Part shown: in pieces, positions 60,330 to 64,000 of the stretch
Layout of the letters: each line of letters begins with the position of its first letter
Position numbering within the stretch: the first letter of the stretch is position 1
From: Cohnella hashimotonis
GTDB lineage: Bacteria; Bacillota; Bacilli; Paenibacillales; Paenibacillaceae
Reading direction: 5' to 3'
NCBI RefSeq assembly: GCF_030014955.1
Contig: NZ_JAGRPV010000001.1
Span: 62,001-126,000, forward strand
DNA: 64,000 bases
The notes under the pieces: model-generated
Database searches by the model: none
Seen by the model: only the letters and a program-made list of their open reading frames with translations
What the model was told of the DNA's origin: nothing
Program-made: the position numbers and the translations under genes

Positions 60330-60502
60330 TGCATTTGCGCATGTATTTTCTGCCGGCCCGCGACACTTGATGAAATACCTGCAAATGTGCAGGTAAATTC
60401 AAGGCACTAGCCGGACATCCGGCCAGGGGAGGGAAATAACTGCATTTTTGCATCTTTTACGTCCAAAAGGGTCGAAATCGCAAAAAAGGATGCATATTTG
60501 CA
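60330..60502. repeat. four spaced TGCA-N4-TGCA palindromic elements
   Basis: Twelve-base cores TGCATTTGCGCA (60330), TGCAAATGTGCA (60380), TGCATTTTTGCA (60441) and TGCATATTTGCA (60491) are spaced 50, 61 and 50 bases. They are flanked by A-rich and T-rich tracts such as AAAAGCC and TATTTTC. The second copy extends to a full hairpin, ACCTGCA/TGCAGGT. The rest of this stretch (60179-60552) shows no gene. Confidence 0.7.
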
Positions 60503-60552
60503 GGCTTTGCCACGAAGGAAGGACGAGGGCCGGATGGAGCCAAACTATCGGA

Positions 60553-60746
60553 ACGGTAGTCGGATGAGTCGCCGTTGGGCGTTTTGCGTGCACGGTAGTC
60601 GGATGAGCCGCAGTTAGGCGTGTTGCGCGAACGGTAGTCGGATGAGCCGCAGTTAGGCGTGTTGCGCGAACGGCAGTCGGATGAGCATCGTTGGGCGGTT
60701 TGCGCTCACGGCAGTCGGATGAGCCGACGTTACGCGATTTGCGCGA
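60553..60746. repeat. 39-bp tandem repeat, five units
   Basis: Five head-to-tail units start ACGG(T/C)AGTCGGATGAG at 60553, 60592, 60631, 60670 and 60708. All are 39 bases except the fourth (38). Units two and three are identical. No unique spacers separate them, so this is not a CRISPR array, and no open frame runs through them. Confidence 0.9.
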
Positions 60747-60799
60747 ATCGGGATTCCTCTTCTTGGCATGCGGGTCTGCCCTGGTCGCCGCATGGCGTG

Positions 60800-60805
60800 T
60801 ATAAT
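60800..60805 (+). promoter_or_regulatory. -10 box before the ABC exporter pair
   Basis: A perfect TATAAT lies 35 bases before the exporter start. The hexamer 17 bases upstream (TGCCCT) is a poor -35 box. Confidence 0.5.
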
Positions 60806-60840
60806 AGACGGCATGCGGTTCAAGGAGGGTGAGTCAGGCA

Positions 60841-62607
60841 GTGAGCAATAAAATATCCGGCGATAAGCCGGGCGGAAAATACCGCGCGATGCTGCGCGGC
60901 TATTTGCTGCCCGAATGGCGGGCGCTGATCGGGCTCGGCGCGCTGCTGCTGTCGTCTATCGCCTTGCAGCTCGTCAATCCGCAAATCATCCGATACTTCA
61001 TCGATACGGCACAGGGGCACGGCAGCCTGACGCCGCTCTATTACGCAGGCGCGCTGTTCATCGGCTTTTCCCTTCTGCAGCAAGGCGTGTCCGTCGCGGC
61101 GTCTTACTTTAGCGAAAATCTCGGCTGGAAGACGACCAACAAGCTGCGCGTCGATCTGGCCGCGCATTGCCTGTCGCTGGACATGTCGTTTCACAAGAAG
61201 CATACGTCGGGCTCGCTGATCGAACGCGTGGACGGCGACGTCAACGCGCTCGCGCAATTTTTCTCCAGCTTTATGATCAATCTCGCAGGCAACGGACTGC
61301 TTACGCTGGGCATCCTCATCCTGCTGTTTCGCGAGAACTTCTGGATCGGCATCGTGATGGCTGTCTTCGTCGGCGGCAGCATCTGGGCGATCCAGCGCAT
61401 CCGGGCGTTCGCGGTGCCCGTCTGGACGCGGTGGCGGCAGGCCAACGCCGAATATTACGGCTTTATCGGCGAGCAGCTCGAGGGAACCGAAGATACGCGC
61501 GCCAACGGCGCCGTAGGCTTCGCGATGAGCCGCTTTTACGACATGACCCGCAGGATGCTGCCCATGCGCGTGCGGGCATTCTTGGGCTACTTTCTCATGT
61601 GGAGCACGACGATTCTCGTATTTGCGCTCGGCAACGCGGCGGCTTTTGTCGTCTGCGCGATATTGTGGAAGCGGGGCGAGCTGACCATCGGGTCGGCGTA
61701 TCTCGTCTTCTACTATACGGAGCTGCTGGCCAAGCCGATCGAGAAGATTCGGACCCAGCTCGAGGATCTGCAAAAAGCCGATGCCAGCCTCGTTCGGATC
61801 GGCGAGCTGCTCGCGACGCAATCTGCGGTCCAGGACGGCCCCGGCGCATCGCTGCCGAGCGGACCGGCTGCCGTGGAGCTGAGCGGAGTCACCTTCGCCT
61901 ACGAAGAAGACGGCGAGCCTACTCTCCACGACGTGAACCTGAAGCTCGAGCGCGGCCGCACGTTGGGCTTGCTGGGTCGTACGGGCAGCGGCAAGACGAC
62001 GATCGCGCGCCTGCTGCTCCGCTTCTACGATCCGCAGCAGGGCGCCGTAACGCTGTCCGGTACGGATCTGCGCGCATTCAAGCTCGGCGAGCTGCGCGGG
62101 TACGTCGCGATGGTGACGCAAAACATCGAAATACTAGCGGGCACGGTCAGGGACAATCTGACGCTGTTCGACGGGCGCATCCCCGATAGCCGCATTATGG
62201 ACGTGCTGTCCGAGCTCGGACTGGACGGCTGGTTCGCGGGCATGCCGGACGGACTGGATACGTACTTGTCGTCCGGCGGCGCGGGTTTGTCTGCCGGCGA
62301 AGGACAACTGCTTGCTTTTGCGCGCGTGTTCCTTACCGACCCTAAGCTGGTCATCCTGGACGAGGCTTCGTCGCGGCTGGATCCGCTGACGGAGAGCCGG
62401 ATCGAAGCGGCCGTAGACCGGCTGCTGCAAAACCGGACCTGCATCATCATCGCGCACCGGCTGGCGACGATCCAGCGGGCGGACGATATCGCGATCCTGG
62501 AGCAGGGGCGGGTCGTCGAATACGGCAGGCGCGCGTCGCTGGCCGGCAATCCGGATTCCCGCTTCAGCCGGATGCTGGCCGTCGGCATGGAGGAGGTGCT
62601 CGTATGA
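60841..62607 (+). CDS. ABC exporter half-transporter, subunit 1
   Basis: About 588 residues: six membrane helices (about 20-310) fused to an ATPase domain. The ATPase has Walker A GRTGSGKTTIAR, Q-loop VTQNIEI, a variant signature LSAGEGQLLAFAR in place of LSGGQ, Walker B LVILDEASSRLD with the catalytic glutamate, and the H-loop IIAHRL. GTG 60841 is chosen: AAGGAGGG ends 12 bases ahead, whereas GTG 60829 overlaps it. It forms a pair with the next gene and probably a heterodimeric exporter of lipids, peptides or drugs. Confidence 0.92.
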   Translation: MSNKISGDKPGGKYRAMLRGYLLPEWRALIGLGALLLSSIALQLVNPQIIRYFIDTAQGHGSLTPLYYAGALFIGFSLLQQGVSVAASYFSENLGWKTTNKLRVDLAAHCLSLDMSFHKKHTSGSLIERVDGDVNALAQFFSSFMINLAGNGLLTLGILILLFRENFWIGIVMAVFVGGSIWAIQRIRAFAVPVWTRWRQANAEYYGFIGEQLEGTEDTRANGAVGFAMSRFYDMTRRMLPMRVRAFLGYFLMWSTTILVFALGNAAAFVVCAILWKRGELTIGSAYLVFYYTELLAKPIEKIRTQLEDLQKADASLVRIGELLATQSAVQDGPGASLPSGPAAVELSGVTFAYEEDGEPTLHDVNLKLERGRTLGLLGRTGSGKTTIARLLLRFYDPQQGAVTLSGTDLRAFKLGELRGYVAMVTQNIEILAGTVRDNLTLFDGRIPDSRIMDVLSELGLDGWFAGMPDGLDTYLSSGGAGLSAGEGQLLAFARVFLTDPKLVILDEASSRLDPLTESRIEAAVDRLLQNRTCIIIAHRLATIQRADDIAILEQGRVVEYGRRASLAGNPDSRFSRMLAVGMEEVLV

Positions 62608-64000
62608 AGACAAGCGGATTTTTCTGGCGAATGCTCGGGTACCGGCCCGGCTTGTACCTGCTGAACCTGCTGGCATGGACGCTCATCCACATGGCGCCGC
62701 TGCTGCCGGGTCTGCTGACCAAAGCCTTTTTCGATCATCTGGAAGGCACGCATCCGTTCCCCTTCGGCGCCGGCGCGATCGCCGCGCTTCTTGTGGCCGC
62801 GGCGCTGGCGCGGATTGCGCTGATTTATTGCGGATTCCTGACGGACGTCGCGTTCCGCTACCGCATCTCCAGCCTGCTGAGACGCAATTTGCTCGCGCAT
62901 GTCCTGCGGGCGCCCGGCGCGCGCGCGATTCCCGGTTCCCCCGGCGAAGCGATCAGCAACTTCAGGGACGACGTCGAGCAGGCCGAAGAGGCGACGAGCT
63001 GGTCGGTCGACACGCTCGGTCTCGTCGGATTCGTGGTCGCGGCCAGCTGGATACTGCTCTCGATCGACGCGCAGTTGACCGTACTCGTCTTCGTGCCTCT
63101 CATTCTCGTCGTCACGGCGGCTCAGATCGCCACGACCCGCATCCGCAAGTACCGGGCGGCGAGCCGGGAATCTACGGCCCAGGTGACGGGCGCGATCAGC
63201 GAGATGTTCGGCAGCGTGCTGGCCATCCAGGTAGCCGGCGCGGAGAAGCGGGTCGTCGACCGGTTCGCGAAGCTGGGCGAGAGCAGACGGCAGTCGATGA
63301 TCAAAGACAAGCTGCTGACGGAGACGCTGTCGTCCGTGTTCAACAACTCCGTGAACCTCGGCACCGGCATCATTTTGCTGCTCGCGGGCATCAAGATGAG
63401 GGGCGGCGAATTTACGATCGGCGACTTCTCGCTGTTCGTCTATTATTTGACCTTCGTGACCCAACTGATCTCCAACGTCGGCAACTTCATGACCTATTAC
63501 AAGCAGATGGACGTCAGCTTCGGCCGGCTCAAGGAGATGCTGCGCGGCGCGTCGCCTGCGCTGCTCGTAAGAAAGGCGTATATCGGTCTCGGCAAAAAGG
63601 AAGGGCGGAGAGGCGCGCACGACGAGAATGGACGGAAGGAAGGCGCGGCGCAGCACGAGGAGGAAGAGGCGCTTGCGCCGGTCGTGCAGGCGGCGCCGCT
63701 GCGCGAGCTCGCAGCGTCCGGCCTGACCTACCGGTATCCGGAGACGGGAAGGGGCATCGAGGACATCGATCTGACTCTGCCCCGCGGCTCCTTTACCGTG
63801 ATCACCGGCATGGTCGGCTCGGGCAAGACGACGCTGCTGCGCGCGCTGCTCGGGCTGCTGCCGGCGGAGCGCGGCACGATCCGGTGGAACGGCGAGCCCG
63901 TCGCGCAGCCCGCCGACTTCTTCGTGCCGCCGCAGAGCGCCTATACCGCGCAGATTCCCAGGCTGTACAGCGCCACCCTGCGGGACAACATCCTGCTGGG
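62604..64000 (+). CDS. ABC exporter half-transporter, subunit 2 (partial at window end)
   Basis: The frame is open from ATG 62604 to the window edge (465 codons). It starts MKTSGFFWRMLGYRPGLYLL, has the membrane domain to about residue 310, then a charged linker (KKEGRRGAHDENGRKEGAAQ, about 332-351) longer than in subunit 1, and the ATPase domain with Walker A TGMVGSGKTTLLRALLG. The window ends at SATLRDNILLG, just after the Q-loop. ATG overlaps the previous stop (ATGA), so the subunits are translationally coupled. GAGGAGGTG lies 6 bases ahead. Confidence 0.92.
   Translation, partial: MKTSGFFWRMLGYRPGLYLLNLLAWTLIHMAPLLPGLLTKAFFDHLEGTHPFPFGAGAIAALLVAAALARIALIYCGFLTDVAFRYRISSLLRRNLLAHVLRAPGARAIPGSPGEAISNFRDDVEQAEEATSWSVDTLGLVGFVVAASWILLSIDAQLTVLVFVPLILVVTAAQIATTRIRKYRAASRESTAQVTGAISEMFGSVLAIQVAGAEKRVVDRFAKLGESRRQSMIKDKLLTETLSSVFNNSVNLGTGIILLLAGIKMRGGEFTIGDFSLFVYYLTFVTQLISNVGNFMTYYKQMDVSFGRLKEMLRGASPALLVRKAYIGLGKKEGRRGAHDENGRKEGAAQHEEEEALAPVVQAAPLRELAASGLTYRYPETGRGIEDIDLTLPRGSFTVITGMVGSGKTTLLRALLGLLPAERGTIRWNGEPVAQPADFFVPPQSAYTAQIPRLYSATLRDNILL

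Noticed and set aside
60553..60746. CRISPR-like array
   Set aside because: The repeat units are directly adjacent with no unique spacers and no cas genes are nearby.

Overview
The window is a chromosomal segment of a moderately GC-rich, spore-forming member of the Firmicutes, most likely Paenibacillaceae (Cohnella- or Paenibacillus-like). The evidence is the 16S/23S sequence, the Bacillales gene order of the ribosomal super-locus, the sporulation and germination genes cwlD, gerD, kbaA and pdaB, SLH-anchored surface proteins, and frequent GTG and TTG starts behind strong AGGAGG ribosome binding sites. The genus is inferred, not proven.

Layout: (1) 1-5.8 kb: the tail of a surface protein, then a 1857-residue secreted SLH protein with a DUF5722 glycosidase-like domain. 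(2) 6.0-10.9 kb: the str operon (L7Ae-like protein, rpsL, rpsG, fusA, tuf) with its own promoter and terminator. (3) 10.9-12.8 kb: a chemoreceptor gene, probably starting at CTG, lying between tuf and rpsJ. (4) 12.9-28.6 kb: the S10-spc-alpha cluster from rpsJ to rplQ, including secY, adk, map, a KOW protein, infA and rpoA. It is preceded by a promoter and a structured leader. (5) 28.6-30.5 kb: truA, rplM and rpsI, without the ECF transporter genes usually found after rplQ. (6) 30.6-32.6 kb: cysH-sat for sulfate assimilation. (7) 32.6-38.0 kb: cwlD, salA, gerD, kbaA, pdaB, a SpoIIM-like membrane protein and a small unknown protein. (8) 38.0-44.25 kb: an rRNA/tRNA operon in the unusual order 16S-5S-tRNA-Ile-tRNA-Ala-23S-tRNA-Thr-Glu-Val-Gln-Leu. 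Its 23S gene carries a large extra hairpin in the helix-45 region. (9) 44.3-49.1 kb: a SEC-C/TPR protein, a CBM9-like protein, and a HAD phosphatase-metallophosphoesterase-GlpP operon behind a leader with a terminator-like hairpin. (10) 49.2-60.2 kb: an accessory carbohydrate region with a parallel beta-helix protein, a GH106-like glycosidase, an AraC regulator, and a nucleoside hydrolase-solute binding protein-Ig-like protein-two permease operon that lacks an ATPase. (11) 60.0-60.8 kb: a repeat-rich spacer with three different repeat families. (12) 60.8-64 kb: two ATG/TGA-overlapping ABC exporter half-transporters, the second cut by the window end.

The core genes form one translation and secretion block: ribosomal proteins, elongation factors, IF1, RNA polymerase alpha, SecY, adenylate kinase and methionine aminopeptidase. 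It sits next to an rRNA operon and a conserved spore-germination block. The accessory parts read as plant- or microbial-polysaccharide use (SLH-anchored enzyme, beta-helix protein, GH106-like enzyme, CUT1-type importer). The features that most merit a second look are the 23S insertion, the 5S placement, the attenuator-like leader before the HAD operon, the nucleoside hydrolase/importer operon with an extra Ig-like membrane protein, and the triple-repeat spacer at 60 kb.
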